64,000 nucleotides of DNA, from assembly GCA_900545175.1 (NCBI GenBank), contig UQYF01000011.1, forward strand, positions 5,589 to 69,588, in the 5' to 3' direction. Numbering within the stretch: the first letter of the stretch is position 1; every line of letters begins with the position of its first letter. The stretch is from an uncultured Eubacteriales bacterium. GTDB taxonomy: Bacteria; Bacillota; Clostridia; Lachnospirales; Lachnospiraceae. This document shows, piece by piece, positions 52,135-60,636 of this stretch. The translations under genes were made by a program, and so were the position numbers. The notes below the pieces were generated by a model. That model was not told the DNA's origin. It searched no databases and worked only from the letters and a program-made list of their open reading frames with translations.

Positions 52135-53718
52135 ATGGAACTTAATCTGAATGGAATAAAAGATGTTTCCGCATGGAGCACTTATAAGCTTCCCTCATAT
52201 GATATACAGGCAATGCAAAAAGAAACCTTTGCAAATCCTGCATGGCTTCACTTTGGCTCAGGAAATATTTTCCGTGCTTTTATAGCTGCCGCAGCACAGC
52301 GCATGTTAAATGCAGGTATCACAGACACAGGAATAATATGTGCCGAGAGCACCTTCGGAACCGAAATCATCACGCAGTGTTACCGTCCGCATGACAATCT
52401 ATGTGTATCAGTCACGCTTAATGCCGATGGCAGCATTGATAAAGAGGTCATAGGCTCTGTTGCAGAATCACTAACTCTCGCATATGATATGACAAGAATA
52501 TCCGATATATTTAATTCGCCATCATTACAGCTTGTATCTTTTACAATCACGGAAAAAGGCTACGCAATCAAGGACAGCGCCGGAAATCTTTCTGACGCAG
52601 TAAAAGCAGATATGAATAACGGCCCGCAGAACTGCACGCATCTTATGTCTATATTAGCTTCACTGTGTATCAGCCGTTTTCACGCCTGCAACAAGCCGCT
52701 CGCCCTTGTATCGATGGACAACTGCTCACACAACGGTGAAAAGCTTGCGACAGCCATTATAACCATAGCCGGTGCATGGAAGGATAACGGTTTCATAACC
52801 GATGCTGAGCTTGATTACCTGAAGACTTCGGTATCATTCCCATGGAGCATGATTGATAAGATTACTCCAAGACCTGATTCCAAGGTTGAGGCAAGCCTTG
52901 TAGCAGACGGCATCAAGGATGTCAAAGCATTTGTCACACACGGCGGTGTGTATGTCGCTCCTTTTGTCAACTCCGAAAGACCTGAATATCTTGTAATCGA
53001 GGACGATTTTCCTAATGGCAGACCGGCCCTTGAAAAAGCCGGGATACTCTTTACTGACCGCAATACAGTCAATAAAGCAGAAAAGATGAAGGTATGTACA
53101 TGTCTCAATCCGCTCCACACCTGCCTTGCCATCTATGGATGTCTGCTCGGCTACACTTCAATATCATCCGAGATGGACAGTCCGGAGCTTAAAAGCTTTA
53201 TTACAAAAATGGCTTATGAGGAAGGAATGCCTGTAGTCGTAGACCCTAAGATAATAAATCCTTCCGATTTTCTTAATGAAGTGCTTACGAAAAGACTTCC
53301 CAACCCATTCATGCCTGACACACCGCAGCGTATAGCAACCGACACTTCGCAAAAGCTGTCTATCCGCTTCGGTGAGACTATAAAATCACACCTTGAGCGT
53401 GGGACAGCCGGAAACCTCAAATATATTCCGCTTGTGCTTGCAGGCTGGCTTCGCTATCTTCTTGCCGTTGATGACAATGGCAATGTATTTACACCATCTA
53501 GTGACCCTCTTCTTAACGAATGCCAAAAAAGCTTAAGCGGCATAGAGTTAGGTGCGCACGTAGACGAAGCGCAGCTTCACTCTCTTTTGTCAAATGCCAA
53601 TATCTTCGGTGTAAATCTTTGTGATGCCGGCCTTGCAGACAAAGTTACCGCATATTTTAACGAGCTCATCTCAAAAAAGGGTGCTGTACTGTCAACCTTA
53701 AAAAAATATACAGTATAA
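52135..53718 (+). CDS. uxuB: Fructuronate reductase / mannitol dehydrogenase family protein
   Basis: A 527-residue polyol-specific long-chain dehydrogenase. The N-terminal LHFGSGNIFRAF binds NAD. ALVSMDNCSHNGEKL and the middle MIDKITPRP are family marks, and the C-terminal domain holds KMKVCTCLNPLHTCLA and the catalytic Lys region. Next to uxuA the likely reaction is D-fructuronate to D-mannonate. ATG 52135 with GGAGATAAAATTT is chosen over the ATG five codons upstream, which contains that site. Confidence 0.9.
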   Translation: MELNLNGIKDVSAWSTYKLPSYDIQAMQKETFANPAWLHFGSGNIFRAFIAAAAQRMLNAGITDTGIICAESTFGTEIITQCYRPHDNLCVSVTLNADGSIDKEVIGSVAESLTLAYDMTRISDIFNSPSLQLVSFTITEKGYAIKDSAGNLSDAVKADMNNGPQNCTHLMSILASLCISRFHACNKPLALVSMDNCSHNGEKLATAIITIAGAWKDNGFITDAELDYLKTSVSFPWSMIDKITPRPDSKVEASLVADGIKDVKAFVTHGGVYVAPFVNSERPEYLVIEDDFPNGRPALEKAGILFTDRNTVNKAEKMKVCTCLNPLHTCLAIYGCLLGYTSISSEMDSPELKSFITKMAYEEGMPVVVDPKIINPSDFLNEVLTKRLPNPFMPDTPQRIATDTSQKLSIRFGETIKSHLERGTAGNLKYIPLVLAGWLRYLLAVDDNGNVFTPSSDPLLNECQKSLSGIELGAHVDEAQLHSLLSNANIFGVNLCDAGLADKVTAYFNELISKKGAVLSTLKKYTV

Positions 53719-53766
53719 ATATATTGCCCGGCTGCTCTCGCAATCTATCACATAATAAAGTATAAT

Positions 53767-53797
53767 AATGGTGATGGCATATCATGCCGTCACCATT
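53767..53797 (+). terminator. Probable terminator of uxuAB
   Basis: AATGGTGATGGCA pairs with TGCCGTCACCATT (one wobble) around ATATCA. The following U-run is short (ATTAAATC). Confidence 0.6.
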
Positions 53798-53830
53798 ATT
53801 AAATCTAAGGAATAACTATTCAGAAACAGA

Positions 53831-53867
53831 AAACTGATGCTTACATGCAGGCATGATGCATCAGTTT
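53831..53867 (+). promoter_or_regulatory. Long hairpin in the leader of the GntR-type gene
   Basis: AAACTGATGC (53831-53840) and GCATCAGTTT (53858-53867) are perfect 10-base arms. The 17 bases between them contain a second stem, CATGC-AG-GCATG. It lies 44 bases before the regulator's start and has no U-tract on either side, so it is more likely an operator or RNA regulatory structure than a terminator. Confidence 0.5.
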
Positions 53868-53911
53868 CCACACATCTAATGGATTCTTGATAGTTACATT
53901 GAGGAATATAT

Positions 53912-54604
53912 ATGAACATCACTCCTAAAAAACCTGATGAAACAGGACGTGCCTATGCACTCAGAATATTAAAACAGAATATAACCGACACAACATTAAG
54001 ACCCGGAGCCCTGTTATCAGAAAATGAGCTTTCAAAGATGCTTGGACTTTCAAGAGTTCCCGTGCGTGAAGCTCTGATTGAGCTGTCTCAATCAGATATA
54101 GTGGAGATTCTTCCACAGAGAGGCAGCCGTGTCGCACTTATAGATTTAAAGCTTGTTGAGGAAGCGGGGTTTTTCCGCCGCACACTCGAATGTGCCGTTG
54201 TAAGGCTTGTCTGTGAAAAAGCCGCTGCCGGCAGCCTCTCAGACGATTTTCTTCTTACAATCAAAGCAAATCTCAACATGCAGGACTTCTACCTTGAAAA
54301 CCCTGCCCCTGAAAAACTCATGGAGCTTGACAACGAATTTCATCATCTTTTATTTTCTTATGTCGATAAAGAGCGTTGTTATAAAATGTGCTGCGATATG
54401 GGAATACATTTTGACAGGATACGCACTCTTGCCCTTCATACCGTAAAGGAATTAAAAATAGTAAATGACCACCATGAGATTTTTTCCGCCATATGCAGCG
54501 GCGATGCTAAGGCAGCCGAAAAACTTATGAATACGCATCTGTCACGATTTAAAATTGATGAAGACCTTATAATGAATGAATATCCCGATTATTTTTCACG
54601 CTGA
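53912..54604 (+). CDS. GntR family transcriptional regulator, FCD subfamily
   Basis: A 230-residue regulator. The winged-helix domain (1-75) contains LRPGALLSENELSKMLGLSRVPVREALIEL. The C-terminal FCD ligand-binding domain (85-220) has EFHHLLFSYVD and the metal-binding His of VNDHHEIFSAI. FCD regulators commonly repress uronate operons (UxuR, ExuR, KdgR-like), and this gene is directly downstream of uxuAB. TTGAGG lies seven bases before the ATG. Ligand and targets are inferred. Confidence 0.88.
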   Translation: MNITPKKPDETGRAYALRILKQNITDTTLRPGALLSENELSKMLGLSRVPVREALIELSQSDIVEILPQRGSRVALIDLKLVEEAGFFRRTLECAVVRLVCEKAAAGSLSDDFLLTIKANLNMQDFYLENPAPEKLMELDNEFHHLLFSYVDKERCYKMCCDMGIHFDRIRTLALHTVKELKIVNDHHEIFSAICSGDAKAAEKLMNTHLSRFKIDEDLIMNEYPDYFSR

Positions 54605-54682
54605 TTATCCATGTCACTGCTTTTTGACATTAATCACTATTTTTGACCGCCATTTATGTCAATATATTGCGGATTATTTTGA

Positions 54683-54711
54683 TTGCACATTGAAGTATGA
54701 TTCTATATAAT
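54683..54711 (+). promoter_or_regulatory. Promoter of the cellobiose phosphorylase gene
   Basis: TTGCAC (54683-54688) and TATAAT (54706-54711) with a 17-base spacer; the 5' leader is about 66 bases. Confidence 0.65.
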
Positions 54712-54783
54712 TAAGATATGCTTTTGAGTGCTTTTTTGCGCTCTTCGTAACCATAACGCATCATTTTAAGAAGGGAGAATACT

Positions 54784-57219
54784 ATGAAATTCGGTTATTT
54801 TGATGACGAAAACAGGGAGTATGTCATTACTACTCCTAAGACACCGCTGCCATGGATTAACTACTTAGGCTGTGGAGAGTTTTTTTCACTGATGTCAAAT
54901 ACATGCGGAGGCTACACCTTTTACAAAGACGCAAAGCTTCTGCGCCTTACAAGATACCGCTACAATGATGTCCCGAACGATATCAACGGCAAATATTTCT
55001 ACATAAAGGATGGCGATACAATCTGGAATCCGGGCTGGAAGCCTGTAAAGACACCGCTTGACAGCTACGAATGCCGCCACGGTATGGGATACAGCCGCTT
55101 TACTTCCTCCAAGAACGGATTGAAAGCTGAGATGCTCGCATTTGTACCTATGAATGACAACTGCGAAGTTACAAGACTTATACTCACGAACGAATCCGAC
55201 AAGCCTAAGACTTTCTCCGTATTCTCATATGTTGAATTCTGTCTTTGGAATGCCGATGACGATTCGAGAAATTTCCAGAGAAACTTAAGCACAGGTGAAG
55301 TTGAGATTGACGGTTCCACTATCTATCACAAGACAGAATACCGCGAGAGACGTAACCACTATGCCATATATTCCGTCAACCATCCTATTGACGGATTTGA
55401 CACTATACGCGATGAATTCCTAGGTGCATACAGAGGTGCACATGAACCGGAGGCTGTAGAGCTTGGACATTCCAAAAATTCAGTTGCAAGCGGCTGGTCG
55501 CCTATAGCTTCACAGCAGATTAACCTCACACTTGAACCGGGCGAGAGCGAATCGCTCATATATGTGCTCGGATATATCGAAAATCCGCAGGATGAAAAAT
55601 GGGAATCACCTAATGTAGTTAACAAAATCCGTGCAAAAAAGATGCTCGCCCGCTATGCAACCGATGAGCTTTTTAACGAAGCCTTCTCCGATTTAAATGA
55701 ATACTGGAGCAATCTGTTGTCAAAATACGAAGTCAAATCAGCTAACCCTGAGGTTAACCGCATGGTAAATATCTGGAATCAGTATCAGTGTATGGTAACT
55801 TTTAATATGAGCCGCTCCGCTTCATATTATGAATCAGGCATCGGACGCGGCATGGGCTTTAGAGACTCCTGCCAGGATCTTTTAGGCTTCGTCCATCTAA
55901 TACCTGACCGCGCAAGAGAGAGAATTATCGATATTGCATCAACACAGTTTGAGGACGGAAGCGCATACCATCAGTACCAGCCTCTCACTAAGAAAGGTAA
56001 TTCCGACATCGGAAGCGGCTTTAACGATGACCCACTCTGGCTTATCGCCGGCACAAGCGCATATGTCCGTGAGACAGGCGACACTTCCATACTCGATGAA
56101 ATGGTTCCTTTTGACAATGATACAAGCAAAGCAAAGCCTCTTATGGAACACCTTAAGCGCTCATTTGATTATATTGTGAATCATAAAGGGCCTCATAAGC
56201 TCCCTCTTATCGGACGTGCAGACTGGAATGACTGCCTTAACCTCAACTGCTTCTCGGAACATCCGGGTGAATCCTTCCAGACTTTCGGACCATCAGAGGG
56301 CCCCGTAGCTGAGTCCGTATTTATTGCCGGAATGTTCGTAAAGTATGGCAGGGAATATGCCGACCTTTGCTCCTTAAAGGGTGATAATATCGAATCCGTT
56401 CGTGCGCTGAGAGAAGTAGATACCATGTACAACGCAGTCCTTGAAAGCGGCTGGGACGGTGACTGGTTCCTTCGTGCCTATGATGCATACAGCCACAAAG
56501 TCGGCTCCAAAGAATGTGATGAGGGACAGATATATATTGAGCCACAGGGCTTCTGTGTGCTCGCAGGCATAGGTGTCAGGGAGGGGCTTGCAAAGAAGGC
56601 TCTAGATTCCGTAAAGGAAAGACTTGATACAAAATATGGTGTTATGATACTCCAGCCGGCCTACACAAAGTATCATCTCGAGCTTGGTGAAATCTCTTCA
56701 TATCCACCAGGATACAAAGAGAACGCAGGTATCTTCTGCCACAACAATCCTTGGGTTTCCATCGCCGAGACAGTCATCGGAAGAGGTGACAGAGCTTTTG
56801 AAATCTATAAAAAGACATGCCCTGCTTATATCGAGAATATCAGCGAGATACACCGCACAGAGCCTTATGTATACTCACAGATGGTTGCCGGTGCCGATGC
56901 TAAGTTCCACGGCGAAGCTAAGAACAGCTGGCTTACAGGAACAGCCGCATGGACATTTGTAAATATCTCACAATATATACTCGGCGTATATCCTACACAT
57001 CAGGGACTGAGCATCAATCCATGTATTCCTGAAAGCTTCGGTGACTTTACAATTACAAGGAAATTCCGTGAAGGAACATACAATATAACTGTCAAGAATC
57101 CTTCTAATGTTGAAAAGGGTGTTAAGAGCCTGACTGTAGACGGTAAACCCGTAGACGGCTGTGTAATACCTTATGTAAAAGGTCAGACAGAATACAATGT
57201 TGAAGTTGTTATGGGATAA
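54784..57219 (+). CDS. Cellobiose phosphorylase, GH94
   Basis: An 811-residue inverting phosphorylase splitting cellobiose with phosphate into glucose 1-phosphate and glucose, an energy-saving route in anaerobic cellulose or glucan use. The N-terminal beta-sandwich starts MKFGYFDDENREYVITTPKT and PWINYLGCGEFFSLMSN. The (alpha/alpha)6 barrel has SGIGRGMGFRDSCQDLLG and LIGRADWNDCLNLNCF, which holds the general-acid Asp (near 480-483). The YPPGYKENAGIFCHNNPW loop and AKNSWLTGTAAW shape the phosphate and sugar sites. Length matches cellobiose phosphorylase; chitobiose phosphorylase is the main alternative. GAAGGGAG precedes the ATG. Confidence 0.92.
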   Translation: MKFGYFDDENREYVITTPKTPLPWINYLGCGEFFSLMSNTCGGYTFYKDAKLLRLTRYRYNDVPNDINGKYFYIKDGDTIWNPGWKPVKTPLDSYECRHGMGYSRFTSSKNGLKAEMLAFVPMNDNCEVTRLILTNESDKPKTFSVFSYVEFCLWNADDDSRNFQRNLSTGEVEIDGSTIYHKTEYRERRNHYAIYSVNHPIDGFDTIRDEFLGAYRGAHEPEAVELGHSKNSVASGWSPIASQQINLTLEPGESESLIYVLGYIENPQDEKWESPNVVNKIRAKKMLARYATDELFNEAFSDLNEYWSNLLSKYEVKSANPEVNRMVNIWNQYQCMVTFNMSRSASYYESGIGRGMGFRDSCQDLLGFVHLIPDRARERIIDIASTQFEDGSAYHQYQPLTKKGNSDIGSGFNDDPLWLIAGTSAYVRETGDTSILDEMVPFDNDTSKAKPLMEHLKRSFDYIVNHKGPHKLPLIGRADWNDCLNLNCFSEHPGESFQTFGPSEGPVAESVFIAGMFVKYGREYADLCSLKGDNIESVRALREVDTMYNAVLESGWDGDWFLRAYDAYSHKVGSKECDEGQIYIEPQGFCVLAGIGVREGLAKKALDSVKERLDTKYGVMILQPAYTKYHLELGEISSYPPGYKENAGIFCHNNPWVSIAETVIGRGDRAFEIYKKTCPAYIENISEIHRTEPYVYSQMVAGADAKFHGEAKNSWLTGTAAWTFVNISQYILGVYPTHQGLSINPCIPESFGDFTITRKFREGTYNITVKNPSNVEKGVKSLTVDGKPVDGCVIPYVKGQTEYNVEVVMG

Positions 57220-57232
57220 CCTGTAATGATTC

Positions 57233-57300
57233 GGATGTCAAAACATGCTGATTTTTTATGCGTGTACACAATTAAGTTTATGGTACATGTTTTGATACCC
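57233..57300. repeat. Small inverted-repeat element, family II, copy B
   Basis: GGATGTCAAAACATGC (57233-57248) and CATGTTTTGATACCC (57286-57300) pair over about 15 bases with two weak positions around a 37-base loop. AAATCCTATAATATAAAA and the terminator at 57315 follow directly, the same order as copy A at 32433. Confidence 0.65.
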
Positions 57301-57314
57301 AAATCCTATAATAT

Positions 57315-57380
57315 AAAAGAGCCATCATTTGAATACTGACAGCTGGTTTATCCGGCTGTAGTTCAAATGACGGCTCTTTT
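57315..57380. terminator. Strong bidirectional terminator
   Basis: AAAAGAGCC pairs with GGCTCTTTT, extended by TCATTTGAA/TTCAAATGA and an inner GACAGC/GGCTGT stem. It ends both the GH94 gene and the convergent NUDIX gene. Confidence 0.88.
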
Positions 57381-57383
57381 TAG

Positions 57384-57881
57384 CTATTTAATTTTCTTTC
57401 CGTCTAGTACCGCTTCGATTAATTCATCCCCATCATACACAAGCTTGAGTGAAAAAAACGGTGAACCCTGTTCGAGTAATCTTAAAAAAATCCTGTCACC
57501 CTCCCACAGATTAAGGGCTGTGATATCTGACTTTCTGACCCATTCAAGAACACCTTCATCACACTTTTTCATTGAACCGTCAGGCTCTGTCACACTTCCC
57601 TCAAAGCCGTCTGCCGTGTACAGACTCATGTATTCAGCCGGATTGTCCTTGTAGATAAATGTGACAATTCCTCTGTATCGATAGGATTTAAGCTTTAATC
57701 CCGTCTCTTCATACACTTCACGCAGCAGACATTCATCCGGGCTCTCCCTGTCCTCAAAATGTCCGCCGACACCAATCCATTTATCCTTATTCACATCATT
57801 CTTTTTTGAAACGCGGTGCAGCATAAGATATGCATCATCTTTTTCTATATAGCACAATGTTGTTAACGGTGATTTTGACAT
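57384..57881 (-). CDS. NUDIX hydrolase, 8-oxo-dGTP diphosphatase-like
   Basis: A 165-residue NUDIX protein. The Nudix box is GGHFEDRESPDECLLREVYEETGL, complete with REVYEE. An N-terminal MSKSPLTTLCYIEKDDAYLM and WIGVGGHFE resemble MutT-type 8-oxo-dGTP diphosphatases of Firmicutes. Substrate assignment is by similarity. ATG 57881 with AAGAGG is chosen over an ATG seven codons upstream. Confidence 0.85.
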   Translation of the reverse strand: MSKSPLTTLCYIEKDDAYLMLHRVSKKNDVNKDKWIGVGGHFEDRESPDECLLREVYEETGLKLKSYRYRGIVTFIYKDNPAEYMSLYTADGFEGSVTEPDGSMKKCDEGVLEWVRKSDITALNLWEGDRIFLRLLEQGSPFFSLKLVYDGDELIEAVLDGKKIK

Positions 57882-57986
57882 ACATTTTCCTCTTTTCTGC
57901 ATTTACTCAATTCATCATATAAATGAAATGCTGTTTCCGGCTCTGCACTCTCAATCTTATAATAAGCGTGACATAATGCCTCCGTT

Positions 57987-58409
57987 CTAGGCTTTTTTCT
58001 CGTTCTGCCAATCAACAAGATCCGCCAGTGTTATATTGTCGACAACATTATCAACCGCATCATTTATCTTCTGCCATATTCTCACTGTGACACAGCCGTC
58101 AGCCCTGTCGCACTCCACTGCACCATTTCCGACACAGCTTACCGGAGCTAAGTCACCTTCTGTCGCCCTGAGAATCATTCCGACTGTATATTCCTTCGGT
58201 TCCTTGACAAGAAGATATCCTCCCTGCGGACCTCTTATACTTCTTACATAACCTGCCTTATTGAGAACAGATATAATCTGCTCCAGATATTTTTCCGAAA
58301 TCTTCTGTCTCGCAGCTATATCGTTAAGACTGACCGCTTTGCCTGATGTATCAGACGCAAGGTCAAGCATAAGCCTTATTGCATATCTGCCCTTAGTTGA
58401 TATTTTCAT
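57987..58409 (-). CDS. Rrf2 family transcriptional regulator, IscR-like
   Basis: A 140-residue winged-helix regulator. The N-terminal MKISTKGRYAIRLMLDLA and SLNDIAARQKISEKYLEQI, and the wing RSIRGPQGGYLLVKEP, are standard Rrf2. Three cysteines in SCVGNGAVECDRADGC match the spacing that holds a [2Fe-2S] cluster in IscR, so sensing of Fe-S status or redox is likely. It is not beside an isc/suf operon; the cysteine desulfurase at 49.7 kb is the nearest related gene. Confidence 0.9.
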   Translation of the reverse strand: MKISTKGRYAIRLMLDLASDTSGKAVSLNDIAARQKISEKYLEQIISVLNKAGYVRSIRGPQGGYLLVKEPKEYTVGMILRATEGDLAPVSCVGNGAVECDRADGCVTVRIWQKINDAVDNVVDNITLADLVDWQNEKKA

Positions 58410-58465
58410 AAAATCTTTTTCCTCATTTCATAATCAGATTAAGGTAAATGCATGTAACTATGAGA

Positions 58466-60349
58466 TTACAGTACTACCTTTGCATTTTTCTTGCTGTTTT
58501 TAATCTTATACATATCCTTATCAGCTTCATGTAAATAAAATTCAAGTTCTTCATCCAGAGAAGGCTGTGTAACCGCCAAGCCCATACTTATACATATACC
58601 ATCATGAGCAAGTCTGCTTACAGCTCTTGTCCTGAAATTTTCTCCGTCCTCCGGTGTGCTGCATGGAAAGAAAGCAACAAATTCATCTCCTCCGAACCTG
58701 TACACATATCCATCTTCGGGACACTCTTCCAAAAGAGTCTTCGCAATAATTCTTATAATCTCATCTCCGCGCTCATGCCCATAAGTATCATTTATCTCCT
58801 TGAATGAATCAGCATCCGAGAATGTGACAACACAGCTTATATTCTCTGTGTTGTACCGGCTAAGCTTAGGCTGTATCATTTCACTGCATGCAAGCCTGTT
58901 ATAAAGACCTGTGAGCTGGTCACGATTATATATATCCTTAAGCTGTCTGTTCATACGCTCTAGTCTGAACTTATGGCTCAGATTCTCCATAGTCTTTACA
59001 AGTGCATTGTGTATGTCATAGAAAAATGGATTATCATATAAGAAACTGCCGTTTATCAATACACTGTAGCCTACAGTCCGCTCTCTGAAATGAATCGGTG
59101 TGAACATATATACCCTCCCCGCTCCGTTTTGTTCCAGATAATCGCAGAGCACTTCATAGCTCTCGCCATTATATATCTTATCTCTATCGACAAAATATGC
59201 TGTCACAAGCTGCTCTATATCATAGCCTTCCACCGGAAACACTTCCTCCGATGCAGCATCATACAGCCTTTTGTCCACGACAATTCCGAAGCCTTCACAT
59301 TCAAGTCCCATAAAATAATTCGTTGCCATGCCAAAAAGCTCCTCGTATGTTGAACATTTTGCCATGTCAACTTCAAGTCTTATAAGCTCTTCCTCACGTC
59401 TTAGCTTTCCAACACTGTCTATTATGTCATTTTTCACATACTTCCTATAATCGAGCAAGCCTGAATTAGGGCACCCACAACTCTCGGTAAAAATACATTC
59501 CGACTCTATAAAAGTATCAGCAGATGGCTTTCTGCCATTCCATATATCAGACAGGACAGCCATGCATGTTGAGCCAATCTGCTCTCTTTTGAGGCTCACT
59601 GTCGTAATCTGCGGTTCAAAATACATTGCCTTGTCAAGATTATCAAAGCCTGTCACTGTGAAATCCTCAGGAATTTTATAGCCCATTGACTGTGCACAAT
59701 AGCATAATCCTGTGGCAATATTATCATTGGCACACACAAAAGCATCCGGAAAAGTGATTAAAGCATTCCCGTCACTGCGCTGGCGCTCTATATATTCCAT
59801 GAAATATCTTACACCGGTATCAAAATCATAGTCACCATACCATATCTGACTGTCTGACACATCAAGCCCGAACCTTATAAGTGCATTCTCAAAAGCATTT
59901 ATGCGTTGCAGATTCTCAAAATTCTCCTTTGGCCCCCCTGCGTAGATAAAGCTTCTGCAGCCGTGAACCTTGTACAAATGTTCCATCAGCTGCTCAATCG
60001 TGCCATTATTGTCTATTCCTACATAATAAAAGCCTTCTATATTGCATGCTATGCTGACAACCGGAACATCTGCCGCCTTTATATGCTCTATTGTGCTTTC
60101 TAAAATCCTTTCGTCCCTGATATTAAGACAGTCTAAAATCACTCCATCGTACTCCGACAAATCAGGCAGATTATATATATTGTATTCTCCCTGATTGTAC
60201 AGCTCATCCGTACTCCAGTTTCCATGACAGTTAAACTGATACAGGCATATATCCTCCTGTGATTCTTCAATATATGACCTTATCCCTGCAACCCATGCAT
60301 ACACAATCAGACGCTTCCATCCATCTGATATAAGTGCGACCTTCTTCAA
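58466..60349 (-). CDS. LacI-type sugar-binding domain fused to GGDEF diguanylate cyclase
   Basis: 627 residues. Residues 1-300 form a periplasmic-binding-protein-like sensor as in LacI regulators (VALISDGWKRLIV, YDGVILDCLN, FVCANDNIATGLCY, FTVTGFDNLDKA) but without a DNA-binding headpiece. There is no signal peptide or membrane helix, so it should be cytoplasmic. A middle region (about 320-470) looks GAF-like. The GGDEF domain (about 475-627) has YRFGGDEFVAFF (GGDEF at about 553) and SFKEINDTYGHERGD; no RxxD inhibitory site is at the expected position. It likely makes cyclic di-GMP in response to an internal sugar or metabolite. Confidence 0.88.
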   Translation of the reverse strand: MKKVALISDGWKRLIVYAWVAGIRSYIEESQEDICLYQFNCHGNWSTDELYNQGEYNIYNLPDLSEYDGVILDCLNIRDERILESTIEHIKAADVPVVSIACNIEGFYYVGIDNNGTIEQLMEHLYKVHGCRSFIYAGGPKENFENLQRINAFENALIRFGLDVSDSQIWYGDYDFDTGVRYFMEYIERQRSDGNALITFPDAFVCANDNIATGLCYCAQSMGYKIPEDFTVTGFDNLDKAMYFEPQITTVSLKREQIGSTCMAVLSDIWNGRKPSADTFIESECIFTESCGCPNSGLLDYRKYVKNDIIDSVGKLRREEELIRLEVDMAKCSTYEELFGMATNYFMGLECEGFGIVVDKRLYDAASEEVFPVEGYDIEQLVTAYFVDRDKIYNGESYEVLCDYLEQNGAGRVYMFTPIHFRERTVGYSVLINGSFLYDNPFFYDIHNALVKTMENLSHKFRLERMNRQLKDIYNRDQLTGLYNRLACSEMIQPKLSRYNTENISCVVTFSDADSFKEINDTYGHERGDEIIRIIAKTLLEECPEDGYVYRFGGDEFVAFFPCSTPEDGENFRTRAVSRLAHDGICISMGLAVTQPSLDEELEFYLHEADKDMYKIKNSKKNAKVVL

Positions 60350-60495
60350 AGCTATTCCCCCTAAATACCTTATATGCAGAACTACATACGCATTCCGCCA
60401 TGCATACGTTCAACTACATCTAATTTACCATTATTTCTATTATATCATTATTGTACACCATTGTCATTTAAAATAATTTTATATAAGAGGAATTT

Positions 60496-60510
60496 CCTGT
60501 TTTGATACCC
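60496..60510. repeat. Single arm of family II element (copy C)
   Basis: CCTGTTTTGATACCC, then GAGCCTCATTATACAAATAAA, parallels the right arm and tail of copies A and B. A terminator hairpin starts 22 bases later. No left arm is present. Confidence 0.45.
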
Positions 60511-60531
60511 GAGCCTCATTATACAAATAAA

Positions 60532-60559
60532 GACAGGAAATCTGCTGAATTTTCCTGTC
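60532..60559 (-). terminator. Intrinsic terminator of the chemoreceptor gene at 60637
   Basis: GACAGGAAA pairs with TTTCCTGTC around a 10-base loop, followed by UUUAUUUG on the minus strand. Confidence 0.75.
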
Positions 60560-60636
60560 CTTATCATGTACATTTTTGTGATGTGTCCCACTTTTATGGA
60601 TATAATCGAATACGATTAACTGTATCCAGCCACATA

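Noticed and set aside
57286..57313. TTGATA followed by TATAAT in the family II repeat as a promoter
   Set aside because: The spacer is only nine bases, far from the 16-18 needed by the main sigma factor, and a terminator follows at once.
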